The notes under the pieces are model-generated. The model was not told where the DNA came from and ran no database searches. It saw only the letters and a list, made by a program, of their open reading frames with translations. Both the position numbers and the translations under genes were made by a program. Positions 1 to 7,252 of a DNA stretch of 64,000 nucleotides are shown piece after piece (position 1 is the stretch's first letter; each line of letters opens with the position of its first letter). Source of the DNA: Bacillus niameyensis (lineage in GTDB: Bacteria; Bacillota; Bacilli; Bacillales; Bacillaceae_C). The DNA lies in assembly GCF_001375535.1 (NCBI RefSeq), contig NZ_LN831197.1:1397330-1461329 (forward strand). Reading direction: 5' to 3'.

Positions 1-1009
1 TTCCCGCCATTATTCGGAAGCTCCAAAACGTTGTTTTCACTGGCGGGATATAATTTCCTTCTCCATGTTTTTCAACAAGTTTGGCTTGTAATGTTTTCAT
101 CCCGTCCACTTGTCCTTTAAATTCGCCATAGGACAAATAACTTAATAAATATGGAATTTCAATTTTCTTCGTACTTACTTTTTCTTTTGTATCGATATCA
201 GCAAATAATGTCCATGCCGCTGGATCACCGCTATCTTCCCATAGCCCCTCAGAAGCAGCCATTTTCATCGGTTGTGCTGCCATTAAATATTTCGCCTGTG
301 AATGACCAGAAAAAGCAATGCCCATACCCGCCACTAAACCTATAACTAGAGAAATAGCTAACGAGCGTTTGAAAATCTCCATATCTTTTTTCTTAATTAA
401 ATACCATGCGCTCACACCCGCAATAAAGAAAGCACCTGTAGCAAAGCTTCCAAAAATCGTATGTGGGAAAGCGACCCATAACTTCGGATTCGTCATAAGC
501 GCAACAAAATCAGTCATTTCCGCACGGCCATTTTGGATTGTGTAACCGACTGGATTTTGCATAAAAGAGTTTGCTGCTAATATCCAGAGAGCCGATAAAA
601 TTGTCCCAATCGAAACAAGCCAAATACAAGCTAAATGTAATTTTTTGGGAAGTCGATTCCAACCAAATATCCAAAGTCCTATAAATGTCGACTCAATAAA
701 AAAGGCAAGTAACGCTTCAATAGCTAACGGAGCACCAAAAACATCTCCGACAAAACGTGAGTAACTAGACCAGTTCATTCCAAATTGAAATTCTTGAATA
801 ATTCCTGTTACAACTCCAACCGCAAAGTTAATGAGGAAAAAGGTTCCCCAAAACTTAGTCATTTTTAAATACAATTCTTGCTTCTTAATGACATACATTG
901 TTTGCATAATCGCAATAATGAATACTAAACCAATGGACAATGGGACAAAAATAAAGTGGAAAAGCGTTGTCGAAGCAAATTGAATCCTAGCAAGTATAAC
1001 TTCTTCCAT
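1..1009 (-). CDS. cydA: cytochrome bd ubiquinol oxidase subunit I, 5' part
   Basis: The reading frame enters from the ATG at 1009 and runs off the left edge of the window, giving about 336 N-terminal residues. The translation begins MEEVILARIQFASTTLFHF and has the CydA pattern: His18 is at the position of the heme b595 ligand. Several membrane segments follow, then the hydrophilic Q-loop region, and the frame leaves the window in the conserved FWSFRIMAG segment. CydA carries the hemes and quinol site of the cytoplasmic-membrane bd oxidase, a high-affinity, NO- and cyanide-tolerant terminal oxidase. A strong AAGAGGAGG ribosome site precedes the ATG. The upstream region carries Rex-like operators, so control by the NADH/NAD ratio is expected. 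cydB and cydCD would lie outside the window. Confidence 0.95.
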   Translation of the reverse strand, partial: MEEVILARIQFASTTLFHFIFVPLSIGLVFIIAIMQTMYVIKKQELYLKMTKFWGTFFLINFAVGVVTGIIQEFQFGMNWSSYSRFVGDVFGAPLAIEALLAFFIESTFIGLWIFGWNRLPKKLHLACIWLVSIGTILSALWILAANSFMQNPVGYTIQNGRAEMTDFVALMTNPKLWVAFPHTIFGSFATGAFFIAGVSAWYLIKKKDMEIFKRSLAISLVIGLVAGMGIAFSGHSQAKYLMAAQPMKMAASEGLWEDSGDPAAWTLFADIDTKEKVSTKKIEIPYLLSYLSYGEFKGQVDGMKTLQAKLVEKHGEGNYIPPVKTTFWSFRIMAG

Positions 1010-1024
1010 TTTCTTTCCTCCTCT

Positions 1025-1156
1025 TAGTGAATAAGTGAACAATCTATGACAAAACTTAGAACTATCTGTGAACTGATTCACATTGATAATTAAAAGGATC
1101 TACGTGAACATATGAACAATCTCACATAAAACAACCCCTAGTGAATAAGTGAACAA
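1025..1156 (-). promoter_or_regulatory. cluster of four Rex-like operators upstream of cydA
   Basis: Rex binds TTGTGAA-N4-TTCACAA. The best match, at 1066-1083, is a perfect 6-bp inverted repeat (TGTGAA/TTCACA, 4-bp spacer), with 16 of 18 consensus positions. Three weaker sites share the pattern xxGTGAA-N4-TGAACAA at 1025-1042, 1102-1119 and 1139-1156. Centre-to-centre spacing is 36-41 bp, nearly regular. The first and last copies lie in a 26-bp exact direct repeat (1025-1050 and 1139-1164). The array sits directly upstream of the cydA ribosome site. In B. subtilis Rex represses cydABCD through several operators; the assignment here is by pattern only. A TATGAT-type -10 may lie near 1195-1205 on the minus strand, but no clear -35 is visible. 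Confidence 0.65.
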
Positions 1157-1300
1157 TCTATGACGCGTTGAATAAGTATCAACACTATATCGTACTATTA
1201 TCATACACGATCTATTTGAGTATGTGATGCTAGCTTGTTACAAATTTGGGAATTTATAAAGACATTTTTTTGAACAAAAGGATTATAAATAGATATACTT

Positions 1301-1624
1301 TTACTTGTTTAATAAATGTTTAACAGAATAGATAGGGTGCCATAGAATCATCCATGGACCTGCTGAACGCATAACTTTTTTTATTTGTTCACGATAAACA
1401 GGCTTGTAGCAATGAATTTTACAGTTGGAGCATGCCGTTTTTTCCTCACCAAAAAGACAGAATGATAATCTTTTTAAAGCATAGCTTTCCAGTTCGTGAC
1501 ATTCTTCACAAATCATTCCATAGTGATGCTTCTTTTTACAATACAAGCGAATCATTTTCGAAACTATCAATTTTTCCTTTTGGATATTAGGGCCGTTATT
1601 CAATTCTCGCTTTGGCCTTGTCAT
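1301..1624 (-). CDS. YgbA-like nitrous oxide-stimulated promoter family protein
   Basis: A 107-residue cytoplasmic protein rich in Cys and His: CKKKHHYG, CEECHELESYA, CLFGEEKTACSNCKIHCYKPVYREQIKKVMR, then WMILWHPIYSVKHL. This Cys arrangement and C-terminal motif match the small YgbA family; in E. coli ygbA belongs to the NsrR (nitric oxide) regulon. The biochemical role is poorly defined, but the cysteines suggest metal or Fe-S binding. The ATG has a GGGGAGG site about 11 bases upstream. It lies just upstream of cydA on the same strand, a fitting neighbour because bd oxidase resists NO, but the 290-bp gap with operators argues against one simple operon. Family assignment is fairly sure, function is not. 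Confidence 0.75.
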   Translation of the reverse strand: MTRPKRELNNGPNIQKEKLIVSKMIRLYCKKKHHYGMICEECHELESYALKRLSFCLFGEEKTACSNCKIHCYKPVYREQIKKVMRSAGPWMILWHPIYSVKHLLNK

Positions 1625-1781
1625 TGTTTATAAATACCTCCCCTAACAGTTCTCTCGTTTTATAAGATACCATACTCGCAATCAAAAAAATAGATTTTAA
1701 TTTACTAATACTTTTCAATAGAACTTTTTTCAGATCCGGAAGCTTGTTATTCCTTCAAATTCACAAAGTAGTCAATTGAAC

Positions 1782-1840
1782 AAATGCCTGGGGTTAATTT
1801 GATTCGCCAATTCGACAAACCGCCATAACGCCAGGCATTT
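1782..1840. repeat. inverted repeat carrying a member of the GCCAGGCA/TTCGACAAA dispersed repeat family
   Basis: Perfect 10-bp arms AAATGCCTGG (1782-1791) and CCAGGCATTT (1831-1840) enclose about 39 bases. The right half (TTCGACAAA... then GCCAGGCA at 1811-1837) is the reverse complement of the GTGCCTGGCAC...TTTTGTCGAA repeats near 12.5 and 13.4 kb, so this is a divergent third copy. The loop is too long and the T-run too poor for a good intrinsic terminator, though the element lies just downstream of the coiled-coil gene. Confidence 0.6.
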
Positions 1841-1873
1841 AAATAAGGATAAATGAAGTTTAATTGTGGTAAG

Positions 1874-2284
1874 TTATTTTATTCGTTTCAAAGTGGCTTC
1901 TTGTTGTATGGAGCGGACCGAAAGTAATTCAATAATTTCCTGTTGGCTTTCTTGAATATTTTTTAATTGTTTTACACTATCGTTCGTTTCAAAAACAGCG
2001 ATCTTAATTTGATCTTGTTCTAGTTCCAACCTATCAAGTCTTTTATTGATCTCGGAAATTTCTGTTTTCATTTCAGTAATCTCTGTTTTCATTCCAGTGA
2101 TTTCTGATTTCATTCCAGTGATTTCTGATTTCATTCCAGCAATCTCTGTTTTTATTCCAGTAATCTCTGTTTTCATTCCGGTGATTTCAGACTTCATTTC
2201 AGTAACTTCAGACTTCATTCCGGTAATTTCAGACTTCAAACCGCCAATTTCCTGTAAAATTTCCCGTAATAGTGCTTCGCTCAT
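1874..2284 (-). CDS. heptad-repeat coiled-coil protein, function unknown
   Basis: I chose the ATG at 2284 (MSEALLREILQEIGGLK) because it follows an AGGAG site; a longer frame upstream adds 14 residues without support. The product is about 136 residues. Residues about 16-90 are near-perfect seven-residue repeats of the type MKSEITG/MKTEITG, with a hydrophobic residue at a and d, predicting one long parallel coiled coil. A second, less regular helical part (KRLDRLELEQDQIKIAVFETNDSVKQLKNIQESQQEIIELL) follows. There is no signal peptide or membrane segment. It lies 95 bp downstream of the ZorA/ZorB-like pair on the same strand, so co-transcription is possible. Similar short coiled-coil proteins occur in bacilli without known function. 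Confidence 0.7.
   Translation of the reverse strand: MSEALLREILQEIGGLKSEITGMKSEVTEMKSEITGMKTEITGIKTEIAGMKSEITGMKSEITGMKTEITEMKTEISEINKRLDRLELEQDQIKIAVFETNDSVKQLKNIQESQQEIIELLSVRSIQQEATLKRIK
2029..2240 (-). repeat. in-gene tandem 21-bp repeats encoding heptads
   Basis: About ten consecutive 21-bp units, each encoding one heptad (consensus M-K-[ST]-E-[IV]-[TA]-[GE]), show strong nucleotide similarity, not only protein similarity. Neighbouring units differ by a few bases. Such an array can expand or contract by slippage in steps of one heptad without breaking the frame. Confidence 0.8.
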
Positions 2285-2379
2285 ATTCTCCTCCCCCCCA
2301 TTTTGGTAGCTATTTAAGATATACACATTTCATTATACCATGGAAAATTGTCGTATTGTGCGTTATAAAACAAATAGGT

Positions 2380-3072
2380 TTATCTCCCTAACAACTCTCT
2401 CGTTTTATTTAAAATTTCTTCATCTTTTAAACGAAACTTGAATTCTACTCTACGTGAATCATCCGGACTATATTCCCCATTTTCATCTGTCCGAAAATCA
2501 GTATACGATTTACTGTTAACTGTTAACTTTTCCTCCATGTGCTGCTGTATTTGTTTATACGGGAAATCATCACTAAGAATATAGGCAGCAACACTATAAG
2601 CACGATCTTGAGCGAGTTTTAAATTATAAAGATAGCTTCCATCTCGATCTGTATGACCCTCAATAATAATTTCGGCAATGTATTCTTCATAACCGCTTTT
2701 TAATAAGACATCTAAGTATTTTGGTACGAATTCATCTAAAAACTCAAGTGAATCTGGCTTTAGTTCTGCACGATCATAGGCAAATAAAATTTCTGTGTTA
2801 AAAATAATTGCACCTGTCTTTTCATCGACCTCAATCCCATATGCAGGATCGTTAAATTCTTCCTTAAGTCCATTCACAAGCTCAGATCGCACTCCCATAA
2901 TTTGATCGATCGTTTCTTTCATTTCTTTTATTTGCAACGATTTGATTACCATCATAATTATAAAAAGCAAAATGAAACAAAGTAAAATCGTTGTCAATAA
3001 ATCCGTAAAGGATGGCCAGAAATGGGCTTCTTCCTGCTCATTTTTAAACAGCCTTTGGTATTTAGTAGTCAT
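2380..3072 (-). CDS. OmpA/MotB-type peptidoglycan-anchoring stator protein, ZorB-like
   Basis: A 230-residue protein. One N-terminal membrane helix (about 18-45, SFTDLLTTILLCFILLFIIMM) has an Asp at the position of the proton-binding residue of MotB/ExbD/ZorB. A linker follows, then a C-terminal OmpA-like peptidoglycan-binding domain (about 85-220), with the motif EGHTDRDGSYLYNLKLAQDRA and a later SRRVEFKFR. It is expected in the cytoplasmic membrane with the OmpA domain outside, clamped to the wall. Its start overlaps the end of the ZorA-like gene by 11 bp, so the two proteins are translationally coupled and probably form one ion-driven motor. MotB of flagella is unlikely: no flagellar genes are nearby and the partner has a very long tail. 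Confidence 0.75.
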   Translation of the reverse strand: MTTKYQRLFKNEQEEAHFWPSFTDLLTTILLCFILLFIIMMVIKSLQIKEMKETIDQIMGVRSELVNGLKEEFNDPAYGIEVDEKTGAIIFNTEILFAYDRAELKPDSLEFLDEFVPKYLDVLLKSGYEEYIAEIIIEGHTDRDGSYLYNLKLAQDRAYSVAAYILSDDFPYKQIQQHMEEKLTVNSKSYTDFRTDENGEYSPDDSRRVEFKFRLKDEEILNKTRELLGR

Positions 3073-4888
3073 TATGTCTCATTCCCATACCACTGCCCAC
3101 TTGGATTGGCTGTTGACTGCGGGCAGTTACAGAATTCAACTGTCGATTCAATGTTTGAAACTCATGAGCTAATTCTTGTAAAAGCTGTTGAATCGCTCTG
3201 TAACTATTTTGTTGTATCTCCTCTGTTCCACGTCGAATTTCTGTGAACTCGCGCTTCATTCCATGTGTTGTATTATCGATATTTCTTACGACTTTCTCAA
3301 GTTTATCACCAAGTGTCCCCTCTAAACTGGATACATAATTAGCAAGTGTTTCTTTTAAAATTCCTACATTTGCTTCGATCTGGTGCTCACGTTGGCCAAA
3401 GGTTTGATTCATTCGAGAAAGTATCGAGTCAATTTCTGCTATTAGCTGATTATTTTTCGAACCGAATTGTTCATAAGTTCTTGCTGTTTCCAACATATGT
3501 TTTTCAAATGTCGCCGATTGAGTTGAGTGCTCTTTTAAATGATGGCTGAAAGTTTGATTAAATTCCTTTAACTCGCGGAAACGATCAGATAATAAGTGTT
3601 TATACTCTTGTTGTGTTTCATTAATAACTTCGAGAGCGTCTGGTAATTGGATAATGGACTGTCCAAGCTTATCAAAGTCGTTTGAAAGTTTCCCTAACTG
3701 ATTTGTTATAGCTGATAATTTCCCACCTAAATCCGAACCAAATACCTGTTTGAATTCACGATTATGCGCATCCATCTTATCGACTAACTCATGATTTTTT
3801 TGTGTTGTTTTTTCAAATGAGCTATGAATGACAGCTTGTTCTTCTAATAGGGATGAAGTGTAATTTTTAATATCATTGACAGAATCTTCAAAGCCAGCAA
3901 GTGTCTTAATTTGCGCCTTGGAGACCTCTTGTGTTTTTTCCAACGTCTGTTCAAACGCTATCGCCATTCGTTCATTTCTTCTATCTGTTTTTTTGAAATA
4001 TGAAAATAACGAATCGAAATTTTTATTAAGCTGATTTGTCCCTGCACTAAAACCTTCTGTTACGGAATTCATTTGGTGAAATAGTTCTTGAAAATCAGCC
4101 AGATTACTGGAAAGTCCCTCATTAAAAGCTGCTAAGTCCTTCGCTGATTGTTGCAGTCCTGTCGTATATTCCTGAAAGCCTGTAAATGCTTTTTCGATAC
4201 TTTGTAAAGATTGCTGATTTGTTTTTTGGAGACCAATAATGGATTGATTAATCATTTCGGATACTTTAATTAATTGACCCATTCCATTTTGCTCATCACC
4301 CTCTAATTGGGTTTCAACCATTAACATAATATCGGTTAGCATATACTCCGTATTTAAAGCCTTTAGTAAAATTGTCATAACTAAGGAAAAGCTCATTCCG
4401 ACAATACTTGTATAAAATGCAACATCAATTCCTGATAATACTCCTGTTATATTTTCAACGAGTTGATCTTCTACAGTTTGAATATTCCCGAGTGAAATCG
4501 TTAACCCAATAAATGTCCCCAACACACCTAGCAAGATAAAGATCGAGACAGTCATTTGAATAAGCTTGATTAAACTAACAATAGGCATATTAAATAAACG
4601 CCAATTTGAAAACCGCTCCTGAACAAACGTCTCCACTTTGACCTGTTCCGTTTGTTGTTTTTGCTCAAACTGTTTTTTAAAAGAACGAAAAGGTTCCATC
4701 TCAAGATTATTTGCCTCTTTTAAATAATTGCGTAATCTTTTCAGCTTCAAAAATAAAAGCAAATGTGCAACGAGTGTAACCGCGAAAATAATGAACAAGG
4801 CCCAAAAGATAACTTCGATTATGGAATTCTCTAACATCGCCTCAGCTTTTTCAACGGTCGTAAACAATTCTAAAATCCCCTGAATCAT
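3062..4888 (-). CDS. MotA/TolQ/ExbB-type motor protein with long coiled-coil tail, ZorA-like
   Basis: A 608-residue protein. Membrane segments lie at about 24-47, 112-133 and 153-175; the last two contain LLGVLGTFIGLTISLG and SGIDVAFYTSIVGMSFSLVMT, typical of MotA/TolQ/ExbB proton channels. From about 180 to the end runs a Gln/Glu/Lys-rich helical tail of more than 400 residues. That is the architecture of ZorA of Zorya anti-phage systems, where the tail reaches into the cytoplasm. Flagellar MotA and ExbB/TolQ lack such a tail. The GGGGAG site lies well placed before the ATG. Neither ZorC/ZorD nor ZorE is found on either side within this window, so a complete Zorya system is not shown. The pair could be a standalone motor of unknown purpose. 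Confidence 0.75.
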   Translation of the reverse strand: MIQGILELFTTVEKAEAMLENSIIEVIFWALFIIFAVTLVAHLLLFLKLKRLRNYLKEANNLEMEPFRSFKKQFEQKQQTEQVKVETFVQERFSNWRLFNMPIVSLIKLIQMTVSIFILLGVLGTFIGLTISLGNIQTVEDQLVENITGVLSGIDVAFYTSIVGMSFSLVMTILLKALNTEYMLTDIMLMVETQLEGDEQNGMGQLIKVSEMINQSIIGLQKTNQQSLQSIEKAFTGFQEYTTGLQQSAKDLAAFNEGLSSNLADFQELFHQMNSVTEGFSAGTNQLNKNFDSLFSYFKKTDRRNERMAIAFEQTLEKTQEVSKAQIKTLAGFEDSVNDIKNYTSSLLEEQAVIHSSFEKTTQKNHELVDKMDAHNREFKQVFGSDLGGKLSAITNQLGKLSNDFDKLGQSIIQLPDALEVINETQQEYKHLLSDRFRELKEFNQTFSHHLKEHSTQSATFEKHMLETARTYEQFGSKNNQLIAEIDSILSRMNQTFGQREHQIEANVGILKETLANYVSSLEGTLGDKLEKVVRNIDNTTHGMKREFTEIRRGTEEIQQNSYRAIQQLLQELAHEFQTLNRQLNSVTARSQQPIQVGSGMGMRHNDY

Positions 4889-4997
4889 CCTAACTCCACT
4901 CCCCTACATGTTGTATAATCCATGACCTTTATTTACAAATCACCTTGTCCCCTTGCTTATAGTTATTCGCAATCTACAAAAATCATGTGTGGGAATT

Positions 4998-5183
4998 ACG
5001 AAAGGCGGAAGCGCATTGCTTATCGACGTACAAACTTCCTAGCTTCTGACGAGATAAAGGAAACACGGCGAAGAATGAGCCGATGTTGACTTATCGTAGG
5101 AGGAAGCGTAGAAGTTTGCTAGTCGATATGCGCTGAAGCTAGACAACGAAAGGCGGAAGCGCATTGCTTATCGACGTACAAAC
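4998..5183. repeat. Bacillus-type dispersed intergenic element with 38-bp direct repeats
   Basis: A 38-bp sequence starting ACGAAAGGCGGAAGCGCATT occurs exactly twice, at 4998-5035 and 5146-5183. Between them are GAGATAAAGGAA and CGTAGGAGGAAGCG-type pieces, and part of the first repeat recurs in inverted form (GCGCTGAAGC, AGTCGATATGCGC). The GAGATAAAGGAA...GAA.GA piece is shared with the element at 41.7-41.9 kb. It has no coding potential. It looks like one of the unexplained, structured intergenic repeats scattered in Bacillaceae genomes. Confidence 0.65.
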
Positions 5184-5230
5184 ATATTTAATTAGGATGA
5201 ACGGCTAATGGACCGCCCGATCATCGGCGA

Positions 5231-5275
5231 AAAAAACTGAGGTAAAGAAAGGCACTCTTTACCTCAGGCTATTTT
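5231..5275 (-). terminator. intrinsic terminator (bidirectional), downstream of the SinI-like gene
   Basis: A perfect 12-bp stem, CTGAGGTAAAGA (5237-5248) with TCTTTACCTCAG (5256-5267), has a 7-nt loop. Six A residues precede it, giving a T-run on the minus strand, and ATTTTT follows on the plus strand. Confidence 0.85.
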
Positions 5276-5394
5276 TCTACGACCGAATTTAGTGATAGAA
5301 AACAAATTATGTTCAAAAGTATATACGACCACATACTGTTTTATCAGCTATACATAAATCCTGTCCACCTAACTAGATCGACCTATAGCTGAAT

Positions 5395-5538
5395 TTATTC
5401 TTTCTTTCCTTGAAAAAAAGCACGCACTTCCTTAACAGTTAAGCCAATGCTTTTAGCTTCCAACAAAAGGTTTCTCCATTCACTATCTAATCTTGGGATT
5501 TCAATCGAACTACTGTCCTCATTTAACACCTTCTCCAT
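5395..5538 (-). CDS. SinI-family antirepressor-like small protein
   Basis: The C-terminal part reads LDSEWRNLLLEAKSIGLTVKEVRAFF, which fits the SinI domain pattern (LDxEWxxLxxEAKxxGxSxEEIRxFL) that pairs with the SinR repressor. I chose the ATG at 5538, giving 47 residues; a longer frame adds an unlikely basic N-terminus. SinI-type peptides titrate SinR and so switch on matrix genes, or act as stand-alone SlrA-like antagonists. No sinR-like gene is adjacent, so this is a SlrA-type orphan rather than a sinIR locus. The stop is followed by a strong terminator at 5231-5275. Confidence 0.7.
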   Translation of the reverse strand: MEKVLNEDSSSIEIPRLDSEWRNLLLEAKSIGLTVKEVRAFFQGKKE

Positions 5539-5941
5539 TTTCTCCCATCCCCCATACACAGCAATACAATAAATTTTACCACTCAAAACTATACATTTTC
5601 TCAACTTACTCAATATTCTGGTAACAAAAGAATAAAATTGAACTATTCTATTCAGATTTTTGCGAATGTAGGGGCCCATCGTTGGGAGCTTTGGAGCTAA
5701 TGTAGGATAATTTTCGATAAAATAAATTACATTTTTAAAAGTTATGAACTTAATCCATGCTTAGCTAGTTCGATAGATGCCTGAAAATCTATTAACCTTG
5801 TCTTAGAAGAAAATTGGTATTTGAAAATATAATAAACCTTCACAATCAAAATGCTTTCTTGTTAAACAAATTTTTCCAAAAGCTCGAATAAGTGTTATAT
5901 TTTTACTATTGATATCCATTTCGTTATGGGAGGTGTCTCTT
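5539..5941. other. AT-rich intergenic stretch, nothing clear
   Basis: This 400-bp gap lies between the divergent SinI-like gene and the amidohydrolase. It must hold both promoters, but no convincing paired -35/-10, repeat or RNA structure was recognised. The GGGAGG site at 5928-5934 belongs to the gene that follows. Confidence 0.5.
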
Positions 5942-7231
5942 TTGACAAACGATAATGCATTATATGAGAAACTAATAAGGGATTACGATCAAAGCTTAGA
6001 TTGCAATGGGGTAAATGGGCATCGGTTGGCTTATAGACTTTCTGCCTTATCTAAAATAGGACTTACCGAAGAGCAAGGGTCTTATCGACTCGGATTTTCT
6101 GAAGAAGAAAAAGCAGCCAAACAATTAATTATAAAATGGATGGAAGAAGCAGGCCTAAATGTCAAAGTGGATGGTGCAGGAAATGTTATTGGCCGCCTTC
6201 CCGGTAAACAAGCACATTTGCTAGCCATTCTTTCTGGATCACATGTTGATAGTGTCCCGAATGGAGGACATTTTGATGGACCTTTAGGTGTTATTACCGC
6301 ACTTGAAGTAGTTGAAGCCTGGAAGGAAAGTGAGTACATTCCTGAAAGACCTTATGAGGTGATTGTTTTTACAGATGAGGAAGGAACGCGATTTAACGGG
6401 GGGTTAAATGGGAGTATGTCTATGATTGGTGAATTAAAAAAAGAGGAACTTATACACCAAGTTGATATATTCGGTGAATCATTTGATACGGTATTAAATA
6501 ATATTGGGCTCTCTATTGATTCACTTTTATCTGCTAAAAGAGACTTATCTGAGATTGAAGCTTTTATTGAAGTCCATATTGAACAGGGAAAACGACTCGA
6601 AAAAGAAGACATTCCAATCGGAATTGTGACTGGAATTGCAGGTCCTAGTTGGTTGGAGATGACCTTTTCCGGGTCTGCTGGTCATGCTGGAAATACACCT
6701 ATGGACGACCGAAGAGATGCGCTCGTAGCAGCTAGTCAATTTATTGCCGAACTACCATCGTTACCCCCACAGGTTAGTTCCTCAGCAGTTGCGACAGTCG
6801 GAAAATTACACGTCTACCCAAATGGTGTAAACGTCATTCCTGGTCAAGTGAAATTAACAGTAGATATTCGTGATATCCGTAAGGACACGAGAAATGAATT
6901 AGTTGATTTAGTTATTAAAAGAGCAGAAGAGATCAGTCTAAACAAAACTGTCGATTTTAGTTTTAAGGAAACGTTGCGAGTAGAACCTGTTCCAATTAAG
7001 GAAGAAATGCAGCAAAAATTACTTGCATCTGTTCAAGCAAGTCAAATCAAGCCCTATTACCTTCCAAGTGGTGCAGGACATGATGCCATGATCATGGGAC
7101 GTCATCTCCCTGTAGCTATGATTTTTGTTCAAAGCAAAGACGGTATTAGTCATACCCCAGCGGAATGGTCTTCATTAAATGATTGTGTACAAGCTGTTCA
7201 TGTTTTGAAGAATTTTGTGGAAACATATTAA
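5942..7231 (+). CDS. Zn-dependent M20 amidohydrolase, hydantoinase/carbamoylase family
   Basis: The product is about 429 residues from the TTG at 5942, which sits seven to eight bases after GGGAGGTG; an earlier TTG at 5909 has no ribosome site. The M20 carbamoylase motifs are in order: GSHVDSVPNGGHFDGPLGV, TDEEGTRFNGGLNGS, IEVHIEQGKRLE, AGHAGNTPMDDRRDA and SGAGHDAMIMG. These give the His/Asp/Glu/Glu/His dinuclear metal site and the dimerisation-domain substrate residues. The family comprises N-carbamoyl-L-amino-acid hydrolases, allantoate amidohydrolases and beta-ureidopropionases, which release ammonia and CO2 from carbamoyl or ureido groups in the cytoplasm. No hydantoinase or ureide cluster is adjacent, so the substrate is open. 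Confidence 0.9.
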   Translation: MTNDNALYEKLIRDYDQSLDCNGVNGHRLAYRLSALSKIGLTEEQGSYRLGFSEEEKAAKQLIIKWMEEAGLNVKVDGAGNVIGRLPGKQAHLLAILSGSHVDSVPNGGHFDGPLGVITALEVVEAWKESEYIPERPYEVIVFTDEEGTRFNGGLNGSMSMIGELKKEELIHQVDIFGESFDTVLNNIGLSIDSLLSAKRDLSEIEAFIEVHIEQGKRLEKEDIPIGIVTGIAGPSWLEMTFSGSAGHAGNTPMDDRRDALVAASQFIAELPSLPPQVSSSAVATVGKLHVYPNGVNVIPGQVKLTVDIRDIRKDTRNELVDLVIKRAEEISLNKTVDFSFKETLRVEPVPIKEEMQQKLLASVQASQIKPYYLPSGAGHDAMIMGRHLPVAMIFVQSKDGISHTPAEWSSLNDCVQAVHVLKNFVETY

Positions 7232-7252
7232 ATATAATGCATATAAAATGAT

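Noticed and set aside
2029-2240. Tandem repeats as a CRISPR array
   Set aside because: The units are contiguous with no spacers and encode heptads in frame.
2046-2309. Plus-strand frame opposite the heptad gene
   Set aside because: It is the antisense of the 21-bp repeats, rich in Ile/Phe/Val only because of the complement. No ribosome site.
1874-5679. Complete Zorya defence system
   Set aside because: Only ZorA- and ZorB-like genes are present. No helicase/nuclease (ZorD), ZorC or ZorE frame lies on either side.
5909-5941. Longer N-terminus of the amidohydrolase
   Set aside because: Begins at a TTG upstream of the clear GGGAGGTG site; the extra 11 residues do not fit the family.
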